Below are positions 13,496-25,826 of a DNA stretch of 64,000 bases, piece by piece. Origin of the DNA: Desmodesmus armatus (taxonomy: Eukaryota > Chlorophyta > Chlorophyceae > Sphaeropleales > Scenedesmaceae); NCBI GenBank assembly GCA_007449985.2, contig VIIQ02000587.1, positions 248,001 through 312,000 of the forward strand. Direction: 5' to 3'. Position 1 is the first letter of the stretch; each line of letters starts with the position of its first letter. The translations under genes were made by a program, and so were the position numbers. The notes below the pieces were generated by a model, which saw nothing but the letters and a program-made list of their open reading frames with translations, made no database searches and was not told the origin of the DNA.

Positions 13496-16400
13496 GCCCG
13501 CAGCATCTGGCTGTGGGCCGGCCTGTGCGGCAGGGCCCTGAGTGGTGGTGGCCTCACGACTTGGCCTGCGGGGGCCAACTCGACCAGCTGCTGTGCTGGC
13601 AGCAGTGGCTGCTGTGCTGTGGGCCTGCACCCTGCTCTGCAGTGAGTGGGGCCGCCGGGTCCTGCTGTTGGGGGCTTGTGGGTCCTCGTCCGCAACAGCT
13701 GACAGCAGCTGCTGCAGCTCACGTGGGAGCTTGGCCACCTTACGGGCCTCTTCAGCACGCTGCTGCTGCTGCTGCTGCTGTTGCTGCTGAGGATGCTGCA
13801 GGTGTTCTGGCTGCTGCTGCGGCTGCTGCGGCTGTTGTGGCTGCTGCAATGGTTCCTGCTGTAAAGGCGGCTGTGGCAGCTGCAGGTCCTCTGGTGCTGG
13901 TAGCTGTTGGCCCTCAGCGCCTGAAGGCTGCTGCTGCTGCTGCTGTTGGGACTGTGCAGCCTTCCTTCTGCCGCCTGAGTTTCTGGTGCTGAAGGAAGGG
14001 TCGAGCCGCCGCAGCTCTACAGGCACCTTGGCAAGTGCCACACCCTCCACATGCCCAGCATCCTGCTGCTGCTGTTGTTGCTGCTGCACACCAGGCTGCT
14101 GCTGGGCATCACTGGACTGCTGCTCGACTACAGCCTCAGACGGCTCCGCCACCTGCTGCTGCTGCTGCTCTCCCAGCTGCTGGTGTGCCTTCTTCTTGCC
14201 ACCTGACTGCCTGACACTGTAAGAAGGGTCCAGCCGCCGCACTTCATAGGGCACCTTGGCCGCCGCTGCCTCCTGCTTATCTGGTTGCGGCTGCTGCTGT
14301 TGCTGTTGCTGCTCAGGCAGGCCCTGCTGCTGGGTGTCACTGCGCCGCTGCTCATCTGCTGCTCCCACACCTGCAGGTACTGCGGCAACCTGCAGCTGCT
14401 CCTGCGGGCGCTCTCTTTGGTGTTGTGCTGCCCGCTGCTGGCACTGCTGCGCCTTGCTTTGGAGGCTCGACTGAGGTCTGCCAGATCAGGCAAAGCCAAA
14501 CGGTGCAGCTCCAGTGGCACCTTGCGCGGCTTCACGGATGGGCCCTGCTGCTGCTGGCTCTCTGATTGTGACTGGCTTACAGACGCTGCGCCTGCAGTGC
14601 CCACTGCGGCAGTGCTGTTGCTATGATGCTGCTGCTGCACTGCTGTCAGAGGCTTGAGTGGGGACCGCTGCTGCCCTTGCTCTGCGGCCTGCTGCTGTGC
14701 ATCAATCCCCCCTGCCTGCTGCTCTAAGGCGTCACCACCTGCCGCTGCAACTGCAGCATCCTCAGCAGCAGCAGCAGCAGCGAAAGCAGCAGGTAATCGC
14801 CGCTGGCTGCCCCTTCTGAGCCTGGCTGCAGCCAGCTGCTGTGACACATTGGCATCCAGCTCCTGCTCCTGCTGCTCACACAGTGCAGGCTCTGCGTCAG
14901 AAGCCGGTGCATCAGCGATGTCTGCAACAGCCGCGGCCCTGCTGTGCCGTTTGGTCTGTCGGCCGGCAGCTACCCCTGCTGCCTGCTGCTGCACTGCCTG
15001 GCTGCTGCTCCTCAACAGGGCCTGCACCTCCGACATCTGCATCTGCTGCTGCAGAGCGACGCGCTTGCTGCGCTGCCCCTGCTTCGCCGACGTCCCCCGC
15101 TGCTGCTGCTGCAGTTGTCCCAGGTGATCAGAGCCCCGCTGCACCCTCTGCTTCTTAGCGGGCCTGTGCTGCTGCTGCTCTGCTGGCTGCACATCCACTG
15201 GTGCATCTGCACCAGGCTGTGCCGCAGCGTCAGGCACAGCTGCAGCTGCGGCAGGAGTGCGCTGGTCGTGCCTGCCCTGCTGCTGCTGCTGCTGCTTGCG
15301 TGTGGCCCTGCCGCCCCAGGAGTCAGCAGCCGTTGCAGGGTGGCCTGCACCTCTTCAGGGCTGTTGGCCTGTGTCACAGCCATCAGCTCACGCACGCTCA
15401 TGCGAGACCTGCGCCGTGGCGTGGCCTGCTGTGGCTGTGCTGGACGTTCTGGTGTGGCGCCCTGCTGCTGCTTGGAGATGCCCTCTGCCTGCACTGTCTG
15501 CAATGGCGCTTGGGCATCTTCCACTGCATGCAGTGGCAGCTGCTCGAGAGGGTCGGCAACTGCGTCCGAACAGCACCACCCTCCTGCAGGATCTGCTGAT
15601 GTTGCTGTGGGTCAAGCAGCGCCTCCTGCTCGCCCTGCGGCTGCTGCTGCTCCTCGCAGTGCTGGACTGAACAAGGCGCTGCAGCTGGTGCTGCTGTTGA
15701 GCCCGGCTGCGCCCACTTGCGCATCAGCTGCGGCCCCACACGCATCATGATGGGGCAGTGCTCAGGCAGGTGCCGCCGCCGTGCTGCTGCCTCTGCCTGC
15801 GCTGCCGCCGTCACTGCTGCTGCTGCTGCCTCCTGCTCTGCGTCCAAATCGACGAGCATCTGTATGACGACCGCGATGTGCTTGCGCTTCTGCTCAACTG
15901 CAGGCATACGATCGACGGATCAGGGCAAGACAGGCAGTGTGGCAGGAGGTAAGGTGGGAGGTCCCACACACCAGTGAAAGGCCTTCGCTGCCGACCAGGC
16001 GGCAAAACCCCCAAGGCATGCATTTGGGTTTCAGGGTGCAAGCAGCATTGCGAAGTTGCGACTTGCACCACCGCGCATTTGGTGTGAGGATGCAGTCAAG
16101 TGCTGGCTGCGAGTGCTTTTGAACAGTTCATGCAACCAACAGCACAAGCAGAGGCAGCGTGTGTGTTGCTTACGCCTGGTGTGCAGGAGTCTCTTCAGGT
16201 CTCTCTGCTGGGCATCCAACGCAGCTGTGTCCTGCAGCGGCTGGATGGCATTGCTGGTGCCGATCTCCTCTGACTGCAGCACTCCCAGCAGGTTCTCTAG
16301 GACTTCTTTGGAGGCCCTTGGAGCTCCTTGCCCTCTGGGAGGTCCACCTTGGCACAGCACTCCAGTCCAAGGCGCAGCTCACAGGCAGGGGTGCCGCCCA

Positions 16401-17015
16401 TATCTGAGTCATCCCAATCGACCTGTGTGTGACAGGTTGTAGGGCGACAAGTCAACTGCCGTGTTGTGGCTGTCTTGATGTGTTTTTTTTGACTGGCAGT
16501 GCTGACAAGTGCAGGCCCTGCCCATGCTGATAGTGTGATGCTGGTTGCATTCTGTGTTGCTGCTGTCAAGCCCCACCCAGTGCTGCTGGTAGAGCTAAAG
16601 CAGCAGCTTCAGGGTACACTGGCCATCCAAAAGTGCCATCACAATGCATTAAATGCTTCTTGCAGGTGTGAGGAGGTACTGTACACTCACTGTGTGCTTG
16701 CAGTCCTGCTCGCTGTAGTACTTGACAATGCCATCAAACCAAGACTCAACCTCGACGCCTCTGACGGAAACCTTCTGGTTCAAAAGAGAGAATGGGTCCA
16801 CAGGGTGTTCAAGCTTGTACCTGTGCACAAACACAGCAGGATTGTTGGCACACAGCTGCAGTGGAGGGTGGGGGTGGGACCTCGGGGGGGGCTGTGCTGC
16901 CTGTGCTTTGGATGGCTCACCTGTAACCACCTGGCTGACGCTTCGGATAACGTGCAGAGTGAGGTCCATTTGCATTGTCTGAAGCTCGCTTGCGCTTGTT
17001 CCCTTGCTTTTCCAT
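12736..17015 (-). CDS. Gln/Ala-rich protein with N-terminal Tudor-like domain (possibly the 5' half of the ATX gene)
   Basis: The start is well supported: an ATG at 17013-17015 opens MEKQGNKRKRASDNANG, a basic nuclear-localisation-like segment, and that exon ends at a GTGAGC donor. The next exons encode a Tudor-like module (VSVRGVEVESWFDGIVKYY, then QVDWDDSDMGGTP), a helical segment (KEVLENLLGVLQSEEIG), and from 15907 down a long disordered Gln/Ala/Arg-rich region. Within it a short motif of the form KVPxELRRLDPSxSxRxSGG recurs. The coding frame changes near 16.32, 15.28, 14.4 and 13.43 kb without convincing splice sites, each time by -1; a further change near 12.7 kb is of the opposite sense. 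No stop, polyadenylation signal or new start separates it from the methyltransferase below, so it may be the N-terminus of one very large ATX-like protein. Confidence 0.5.
13716..14528 (-). repeat. Four copies of a KVPxELRRLDPS protein motif
   Basis: The reverse strand encodes KVPLELHRL at about 14494-14528, KVPYEVRRLDPSYSVRQSGG at 14189-14260, KVPVELRRLDPSFSTRNSGG at 13959-14031, and a weaker KLPRELQQLL at about 13716-13742. Gln-rich linkers separate them. The two central copies are nearly identical over about 24 residues, so the motif is conserved inside otherwise free-running poly-Q. That argues for a function such as peptide binding. Confidence 0.75.
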
Positions 17016-17401
17016 CACCTCATCGCTCACAACAGCAGCGCCTGCAAGTTCTCGAAGCCAAGTCACACTAGGACGGATAATGCGGGCTCATGTAGGTTCA
17101 AGCACATCGTGCACATCCAAACCGAAGCTAGAGTCATTGCAACTGCTTGGGTTTTTGAGCAAGTCTTGAATTTGAAAATTTTGAAAGCTGCAGTTCAGTC
17201 CTCTACGTCTGCTTCTGAGAGTTCAGTAAGTTCAATGGATGGATACAGAAGCAGGAGCAGGTCATGCAGGATCCGGAACAGGCCAGCAGGCTTGTGCCTT
17301 GGATAGCCTCTAGAGATCTTCTGCCTCCTTGCCTCTAGACCTGCTCATGCATGACCTGCTAGATCACCCAAGCTATCCGCTATCCATTGCTTGCCTCTAC
17401 G

Positions 17402-17406
17402 TTACA
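17402..17406 (-). terminator. TGTAA polyadenylation signal of the DRC4 gene
   Basis: The plus strand reads TTACA here. It is the first such signal I found downstream of the DRC4 stop at 17864, giving a 3' UTR of roughly 460 bases. Confidence 0.35.
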
Positions 17407-17863
17407 ACCTGTACAACAAGGCAATGCAACAAGAAATCAGATCAATGCCATCGGCTGTGCTCCAGCCTGGAGCACCAGGTGAGTGCTCCCTGGGGTCTGG
17501 GTGCGTCGCCCACTAAACTGGGTCGTGAACACACCAGACGTCTGAATTGCCTCCGACCTCACATAGCTCCAGCCCCAGCGGCTGGCAAGGAGGCCAGAGA
17601 ATTCAGCCCTAACCTGATGAAATGGTGCTGTACAAAGTTTCATCGTCAGCCCAGAATATATGCAGTAAACAACAGCGGACGTCACTGCCAAGCGCCACCT
17701 GGGGCAGAGGGACTATCAATCAAGTGATCCACTGTGCTACACACCCATGCACGACGCTGCTCACAACAAGGCATCTTAGTCACCAGCTGCAGTGTGGTCG
17801 TTGCTCTGTCTTTGGGCTACGGCTGCGGCTGTCTGCAGCAGCCCAGCAGGCGCTGCCCGCATG

Positions 17864-20800
17864 TTACTGCCCCGCAACCAGTCCTGCTGGCCCTGTGCTG
17901 GTGCTGGTGACGAGCGGCCTGAACCCTAGCTGCTCAGGTGGGATGTTGTGCTCAACCAGCTTTGCCTCATACACCCGGATGAGGTCATTGTGTGCCTTGG
18001 ACACCTGTTGACATTGTGCCACAGCAGAAAAGCCCCTTGTCAGGCACACACCTCAGCAAGCCAACAGATCAGCATGCAGCGTGGTGCCTTCCAAACACAA
18101 CCACCATGATTGCAGTGGCAGTTGAAGGGGGGAGATCATCGTCCACCATGCTGAAATAGGTCATGCGCAATGCAGCCTGCAAGGTGGCTTGGCGTGACCT
18201 AGGTAGGAGAGGCTCGGGTAGAGTCTACTGGTGCCGCCAATGCCCCAGCAGGATGACTTACCTTTGCGACATCGTACTGCAGGGCACGAATGATGCTGTT
18301 TTTACTGGTCAGCACCTCCTCCAGCTTCTTGTTGACCTGCAGCAGGGGCACATCCAGATCAGCAACCCACACTCATTTCTTCACTGCAGACCTTGGTCAG
18401 GTGCTTGTCCACCCAGTAACTTTGCTATGCACCAACACTGCAGATTCTGGTGCAGCCAGGCTGATGCACCTACAGAATATGTCGCAAAGTGTGGCTGTCC
18501 TTCTGGCGCACCTGCTGCAGTGTGGCTGGGTCCAGGTGTGCTGCTGCCAGCACCTCCCCCAGCTGCGCATCCTTCATCTCGAGCGCCTCGGACAGCACGC
18601 CCACACGCTTCTCAAGCAGCATGCTCTTCAGGCCTGCCGTGCATAAAACACAGAGCACAAACAAGTACGCTTACTCATACACAGTAACAGCACAAACAGA
18701 CAGCGCCTGCACTTGTGCGAGCCCAAAGCCGTCTGAAGCTCCAGCAGAGGCTGGACATTGCTATCGGCAACTGACGTTGGAAACAGCTGACAGTGACAAC
18801 AGAAGCCTCGCCCACAGGGCACAAGCACGGATGCACTGCAGCTTAGGGCATGCCATGGCCGCCACAGCGGCTGTGATGTCAGGCCAGCCTGCTGCTCACC
18901 AGTCTTTTGTGCCACGTCGTACACGCTAGCCTCAAACTTGTCATACAGGCTATCCCGCTCAGCCTGCACTGCTGCGAAGCGCTGCGCCAGCACCTCTGCC
19001 TCCCACTCCAGGTTCTTCACCTGAGAACACACATCCACGGCAGCAGGGCAGCGCATGCATCACACTGCATGCTGGTGTTGGCTTCATCATATGGGCCGCG
19101 CAGTGGCCACGCAGTGCTGGGTGCAACCTGTCTGAACAAACTACCTCTTGTTCAGGATGTGCACCTGTCAAGGGAGTGGCACACAAACTGAGCCTGTCTG
19201 CGCTGGCTGCAGCAATTGGTGTGAAAGTCATACTATGGTACGGACGCCACGCAGCACTCATCCAGTGCGGCTGCTGCCGCCGCCGAGCACGCACCTGCTT
19301 CTCGGCTGCTGCTAGCCGCGCCTTGCTCTGCGCCAGGCTGGCCTTGTCCTTGTCGGCTGATGCCAGCGCTGCCCGCAGCACCTCCACCTCCTTGAGCGCA
19401 CGCGCCAGCGGCTCTGACAGCCGCTTGTTCTCGGCAGCAATCTCGTACCTGGCCGTCATGATGGCAGGGAGGGAAAGCAGGGCCACACCAGATAACACAT
19501 GGCAAGGTGCTCCGTCAGCGGCTCCACACACCACTCCAACAACACACAACCTCATTGCCTGACACAGGCGTACATGCTGTCCAAGCTGCTCCTGCGAAGC
19601 ACTTCACCGACGCTCACAGGGATACGTCAGGGTGGCTGCACTGCAGGTCTGCTTGGACACCTGTGCTGCACCACCCTGTGCTGGGGCTGCAGGAAATCCA
19701 CAAGCCGCTTGGACATGCCTCACTGAGTGACTCACATGAGCTTCTCGTTTTGTGCCTCGCGCTTCTTCATCTCTGCCACGTCCTCCTTGAGTGCCTTGAT
19801 GAGGTCAAGGTTGTTGTGGGTGATGTCGTTGTAGTAGTTCTTGATCTCGGCAAACGAGCGCTCATGCTTCTTCATGAGCTCGTTGATGTGCGCGTTCTGC
19901 AGCAGGAAAAGTGGCGTAATGCAATCTGTTGACAGAACTCTGAAGTGCTGGTGCTTGCCAAGCCGGTAGATGGCAAGGAGAGTTGCTTGGTTAGTCCTGC
20001 ATCTGCTGGACGCTGTTCAGGCCTGGGCGGCAGGCTGCTGTTCAAGCGGGTCTCGCAGAGACTGTGGGACTGTCAGGCTGACCACCATCACGGTTGCTAT
20101 GAATGTGCTGCTGTCGTTGCGGAGGCAGCTGCACGCGTCTGATGTCACTGCTATGCCGCAACCATCGCGCACTCGCCGCCGGCAGCCCACCACTACAACA
20201 CCGCATCTGTCTGCGTTATCTCAATATGAAGTCCCTGCCAGACCCACCTTGTATTCCTCTATCTCGTGTATCTCCTGCTTCCGCCGCAGCTCCAGATCAT
20301 CGCGCAGCATCTTCATCTTCTTCTCGTACTTGTTGCCCAGCTCCCGCGCCTGCAGCTCAAACTCCTGCCGCAGCTTGGTCAGCTCCTTGGCCTGCTCCAC
20401 CTTGAGCGCCCTGATGATCTCCGCATGAGCCACCTCCTGCAGGACAGGTGCACAGGTGCCAGGCACGGCCACAATCAGTCACAACTGAACGCCAGCAGGC
20501 CGCTGTTGTGCTTTCGTCGCGGACTGCCACTATAAGTCAGTGATGGAGCGGTACTGCGAATATGGAAGCACGCCAGGAGTACTGTGCTGTTGCTGACTGG
20601 GTGCTGCCAGTTTTGGGGCTGCAGCTTTCAAGCAGCTGTAGCCCACGGTGGGTCGCATGCGCGTAACAGTGTGTCACAGAGCTGCTGCTTGTGCCTTGAT
20701 AGTAAAACAAGCCCTGCTGGGTGTGCCCAGAGCGGCCTCCAGCCAGTACCATCATGGTTCACGGCAGCAAGGCCAGCAGAACAACTCTGCTGAATGTGCC

Positions 20801-21674
20801 AACCAGTGCTTGCTGGCACACCTGCTCCCGCAGCTCCTGCTTGAGCGCCCGCTTGTCCCGGTTGAGCTCTGCTTCCCGCTTAGCAAACTCATCCTGCTGC
20901 AGCTTCAGTGCCAGCTCTGTATCAGCTTTGAGTGTGGTGATGTTGTTCTGCTGCTCGTACAGCAGGTGCTTGACCTTCTGCTGGTAAATCTGCAAGCATG
21001 CAAGCAGGGCAACAGTTGCAGGGTGACGTCAGCACAGGAGAGCGACACTCTCTTCCCTAGCTCTAGTCAACATGGGGACATGTGTTTGCTCAATGTAGGC
21101 GTGGACTTGCCATGCTGATCCTGCTGCAGCTGCTTGCTGCTGCACTACTGCAGGGCTGCGTGCTGACCCTATCACTGACCTTGAGCTCTCGCTGGTGCAT
21201 GTCTTCTGCCTCCTCAGTCTGCCTGTCCTGGTTGCGCATCTCCGCCTTCTTGTCTTCCAACTCCTTCTTGGTGATCTCCCAGAAGGCATTGATTTTGTCC
21301 TGCGCGCATGGCGAACAATACACACCGCAATGTCCATGATTGCAGCACGCACTGCTGTGTCAGGTGCAGGCATGACATGTGTGCTGGGAGGCATGCCGGC
21401 AACTCACCCGCTCCAGCTGCATGTAGTTTCTGTACTCCTCTTCCTTGTTTTTCTCCTTTTCCAGGGTCTGGATTTTCTGGTGCAGCTCCTCAATAGAGGC
21501 TGCTTCAACATCCCCCGCTGCTGTGGTGTCTTTCTTTGCATCTTTCTTCTTGTCCTTGCCAACAGCCTGCATAGAAGCTGTTGTCAGACTTTGAAACAGC
21601 TGTTGAACAGTCAGATAGAAGCTGAGAGCTTAAGACTGCACCTTGGCCTTTCCATCCTTCTTCTTGGGAGGCAT
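17864..21674 (-). CDS. DRC4: Dynein regulatory complex subunit 4 (GAS8/PF2)
   Basis: A structural coiled-coil subunit of the nexin-dynein regulatory complex that links outer doublet microtubules and controls axonemal dynein; the Chlamydomonas orthologue is PF2. The start ATG at 21672-21674 opens [11 protein letters not shown]. About ten exons follow, almost all long heptad-rich helix (for example [11 protein letters not shown] near 20.25 kb and [20 protein letters not shown] near 19.4 kb). The segment [19 protein letters not shown] near 19.83 kb is a family hallmark, and the C-terminus carries [16 protein letters not shown], also typical of GAS8. Exons end at GTGAGT- or GTGTGC-like donors. 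It lies tail-to-head with the FNR gene, with 443 bases between them. Its presence implies that the alga makes motile flagella at some stage. Confidence 0.9.
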
Positions 21675-21999
21675 GCTACTGCTCAACTATACTGCTTGCT
21701 GGCGAAGCCTTCCCACGGCGTGTCAATATTCAAAACGGAAGTATTTTAATCACTTTCGCCGTAAAGAATTGATACAACGACAACTCGGGACATCTGTGCG
21801 ACAGCTGACAGGAAGTCAAAACAGAGAGAGGATCAGAGGCGATTGCACTGCTATCGCTGTTGAAGACGGAAGGAAATGCCTGCACTGTTCTTTCTGGAAA
21901 GAGCTCCAGGGCAGCTCCGTTAGTCATCATCATGTGATGAGGTACAACTGTGTGGTACAACAGCACGAGATCCCCATCCAGTATGCATCCAACCTGCCG

Positions 22000-22004
22000 T
22001 TACA
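22000..22004 (-). terminator. TGTAA polyadenylation signal of petH
   Basis: The plus strand reads TTACA, 113 bases beyond the FNR stop codon. The rest of the 443-base gap up to the DRC4 start would hold the DRC4 promoter; I see no distinct element there. Confidence 0.45.
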
Positions 22005-22116
22005 CAGGCTAGATCGACGATTTGACCCTCAGCAAGCACCCTGCCTACACTACACTCTCAAAAACGTTGGTTTATGTACACAGCGCACAGCACAGCAGCT
22101 CTGTGCCAAGACACGC

Positions 22117-25100
22117 TCAGTACACCTCAACCTGCACACCAGGAAAGGAACACAGAGCAGCAGCGGCAGCAGCAGAAAAGTCAGGACCAGCCTGACTCCA
22201 GCTGAAGCATGTTGCTGCCAACCATACCTGGTTCAGACCTGGGCAAGCTGGCCGCTACTACACCAGCTGCAAAATCAAACAATCAATCAAACAACAGAGA
22301 AGGTTGTGCCGTGATGAGTGCTCACAACCATTGGCTGGGCCGACTCAGCTGCAACAGAGCTCCACCCCCACCCCCCACTCCATTCCATGCTCTGCTTCCC
22401 TGCTGCTGCCCCAACACCACCACCGCTCCCCCTACTACTCACGTGCCACTGGTTCTTGTGCTTCAGGTTCTCGACGAACTCGTCGAAGTTGCGGCCCTTC
22501 TCCTGGGACACGCGCTTGAGCATGTCCAAGATGCCTGGCATCATGCCCTTCAGACCGCAGAAGTACATGTGGGCACCGTTGTCCAGCAGGTCAAACACCT
22601 CGTCAGCATACTCCTCAACCTGGGCACACGCAGCAGAAGTAGACGCAGCAGAAAGTGACAACAGAGACACTGTCAGCAGCTGAGACGCACCCTTGGGCAA
22701 AGAGAGCTGGCAAGGTGTGTTCACTGCCTGGAAAACATTACGTCTGCCTGCTGCTTGGCCCCTTGTTGTGGGGGACAGTCTGCACAGAACAGTCCTCACA
22801 TCCGCTGCAGCTGTGTCTTGCTTATACACAGTGCGGCACAGCTGCAGCTTGACCATTTGACAGGTGCTGCCACCACCGTAGCTTTCCACACAACCCAGCT
22901 GACAAGTATGATGCCTGCTGCACTCATGCCACTGCTGCTGCTACCTCATGAGGTACTCTCTGCTCTGCTGTCACCCGTTGATATTGTCATCCCCACACAC
23001 CTTGTCCTGGATGTACATCTTGCCACCCTTCCTGTTCTGCTGCTCGCGGGACAGGGCATAGTCCAGGCGGAACTGGTCAGGGAAGGTGCCAGTGATCTGC
23101 TGCATCTCGTCGTCGTACAGCTTTGCGTCGCTGTTGGCGACACCCATGAACACCCACAGCAGGCCGGTGAACTTCCAGCTGGGCACGTTCTCAAAGAAGC
23201 AGCGGCGCCAGAAGGAGCGGAAGGGGGCAATGCCGGTACCGGTGGCCACGCAGATCAGCACGCTGTTGGGGTCCTCGGGCATCAGCAGGATCTTGCCGGT
23301 GGGGCCTGCAGGACGGACACAGGAAAGGGGGCGCGGGTCAGATTGCTGCCAGGGGTTGTGGTGGTGAATATATCAATCTACGCAGTTGCTGCATGTGTTG
23401 AGCGCACGCAGAGCCACCCCAACGGCAGCAGCAGCGACCAAATCAGGACGGCCTGTGTGGAGGTGTGCCACCCCCAACATGCGACTGCGATAGTGGCTGA
23501 CACTTGGCTAACACACCACCAAGCAGGCTGAGCGCGGCAACATCTGCGAAGGTCCCTGCTCTGCTGTGACCCGCAAAATTCCAGCTGCAGGCCCCCCTGC
23601 TGACGCACTCCCCTCCACCCCCTCTTTGCGCGCCAGTGCGGAGTACCCCCCCCCCCCCCCCAAAGGCGCCGCCGCAATGCACTTGCCAGCTGCCAGCTTG
23701 CCAGCCAGGCCAAGTGCTGGCCCCCCCAGCGGATGCCCCCCCCCCCAGCTTAGGCCTGGGCTTGCACATGCACCCAGCACCTTCCCCAACTGTAACAGCC
23801 TGGCACGCCTGCCCCGACGCGCAATCAAGCAGGCAAAGAGGATTTGCTTGCAGCACATGCTGCTGGGCGTTTAGGCAGACCCTCCGCCTGGTCCGGCACT
23901 GCACCCTGCTGTTCCCGTACCAAACCCCCCTACAGCAACCACACAAACAAACACCAATGTGCCTGTCGGATTGGGCGTCGTGCTGGATTGCCCCCAGATG
24001 CAGCAAACTATCCCTGTTCCCACGCACCGGTCATCATGATCTCATCTCCCACTGCGGCGTCGCACAGGAAGTTGGAGCAGATGCCCTTCTTGGCGGGGTC
24101 CTCCTTGCCGGTCTCGGGTCGTTGTACACGGCACGGCGCACGCACAGCGTGGTGGTCTTGCCATCGAACTCATCACCGTAGCGGGAGCTGGCAATGGAGT
24201 ACAGGCGCACACCGTGGGGCACCTCCTTGCCCTTGCTGTTCACCTTGGTGCCCTGCACAAGTGGTCACCAAGTGCCCAGGGTGGGGGGAGGGGGGCAAAG
24301 GGAGAGGGGCAGGGGCACAGACATGGTGAGAGGGCTGGTGAGCGGCTGTGGCTGCTTCAATGGTGACTTTGCACGGTGCCGCTGCTGCGAGTGCTACACC
24401 AGCACAGCAGTGCTGACCGCAACTCGGGGGGGGGGGGGGGGGGGCTGGACACCTTCCGCTCCGGGTGTCTGCTGACAGTGCCTGTGATCAGTTGAATGCA
24501 GGACAGTGCCACCACAGACCCCATTGCGGCATCCAGTAGAGCTGCGATCATGCCAATCATCTGCACTACATTCAGACACTACTGCTTGGCTGCGGCTTGA
24601 CAGTGTTGCAGGCATTTGCCCAGTGCCACACCGCCCAATTGCTGCTGCCAGGGAGGTAGCAACATAGTTCTGTGCTGCGCTGAGCGAGGTTGCTGCACAC
24701 TGCGCCATCCATCGCTGTCCTGTGCCGCGCTGATGGAGCAGGGGGGGGGGGGGAACAATCCCTTGGAAGTGAGGGGAAACATGAGACTGGCCAGCATTGA
24801 TCAATTTGCGACCGGAACAGTACGTGAGACACACTCATTCAGGCACCAAAAGAAGCAGCCTATCGATGGGTGGGTGCCCCACCGGGGTGCTACTGCTGCT
24901 ACTGCTGCTGTAGCACCTGCTACATCTGATCCAGCATGGCAGCAAGCCCAGGCTACCCAATTGCTGAACGCGGTGCTGACAAGACTGCTGCGGCCCAAAT
25001 GGAACTCACAGGGGGGATGACACCGTAGCTCTGGCCCTCCCAGAAGGGGATCTTGCCCTCAGTCTCGATGACGATGTTGCATGTCTCACCGGTGGCCTTG

Positions 25101-25505
25101 GGGCCCACAATGCGCTCAACGGACTTGATCTTTCCCTTGAAGGGAGCCTTGTTGTTGAATGTGTTCATGGGCATGGGTCCCTCCTCCAGCTCCAGAGGCA
25201 CACTCTTGCGAGCGAGCTGGGTGGTGGCTGCAGCGCGCACAACCACGCTGGAGCGTGCTGAGCGGACGACGGCAGCCTGCTGGCCGCCGATCTGCAAGCA
25301 CAAGCGACAGCAGTGGTCAGCACACCAGCACCGATGGGGAAGCCAATTCCTGCCAGAACGAGAACGCCACTCACCGTGCGGGTAGACACGTTGGCGCGAG
25401 ACATCTGCATGAGCAAAACACATGCGTCAGAGGCTGTAATTGAGCTACTGCTGGGTGTTGCTCGCAGATAGATCGGGAGCTCGCCTCACTGACCTGAGCA
25501 GCCAT
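22117..25505 (-). CDS. petH: Chloroplast ferredoxin--NADP+ reductase
   Basis: A flavoenzyme that passes electrons from reduced ferredoxin to NADP+ at the end of photosynthetic electron transport, on the stromal side of the thylakoid. Seven exons: 25494-25505 (MAAQ), 25375-25404, 25010-25291, 24028-24252, 23001-23305, 22443-22619 and a tiny last exon 22117-22131 (VEVY and stop). All phases join. Residues: a Ser/Ala/Arg-rich transit peptide; FAD-binding [16 protein letters not shown]-binding [13 protein letters not shown]; and the C-terminal KNQWHVEVY, whose Tyr stacks on the flavin. Exon 24028-24252 is broken by one missing base near 24115-24118 (run CGGG). Reading through gives PRPARRTPP, whereas one added G restores a frame matching the family and exactly fitting the next exon. 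In so conserved a gene this looks like a base-calling error. Confidence 0.95.
23646..23661. repeat. Poly-C tract in a petH intron
   Basis: An uninterrupted run of about 16 C on the plus strand (G on the gene's strand), inside the petH intron between the exons ending at 24028 and starting at 23305. Similar G runs of 19 and 13 bases sit at 24426-24444 and 24741-24753 in the intron before. Such runs are prone to length error and to G-quadruplex formation. Confidence 0.85.
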
Positions 25506-25773
25506 TGTGATTAACCGGCAAATAAGATGCTGGTTAGGTGCTCACTGAAAGGTGCTGATTGCAGTGCGATGAGCCTGCTAATCGCTCGGGCTTGTGCAAG
25601 ACGCGCCCGCGTTTCAGTGTGGGGTTGGAGCTTGAATACTTGAAGTGGCATATTGAAGTTTCTTTGCAGCTGTTGCAGATGATTCAGCGTGATTTCCTTG
25701 TAGATCCTTCGCTGGGGACCACAGGCAAAATCCCACAAACTATCTCTTCTGAGAGGTCCTGTGGTCTCTTGAG

Positions 25774-25778
25774 TTACA
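25774..25778 (-). terminator. TGTAA polyadenylation signal of the uL15m gene
   Basis: The plus strand reads TTACA, 49 bases beyond the stop codon at 25827. The interval on to the petH start at 25505 is short and shows nothing else distinct. Confidence 0.5.
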
Positions 25779-25826
25779 GATAGAATCTCTTCAGGTTCAG
25801 CATCAAGACACAACACCCTCGTCAGC

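Noticed and set aside
12067..15750. Several plus-strand frames of 100-270 codons rich in Leu/Cys/Ala
   Set aside because: CTG-rich antisense of the poly-Q coding region; no domain or splice pattern of their own.
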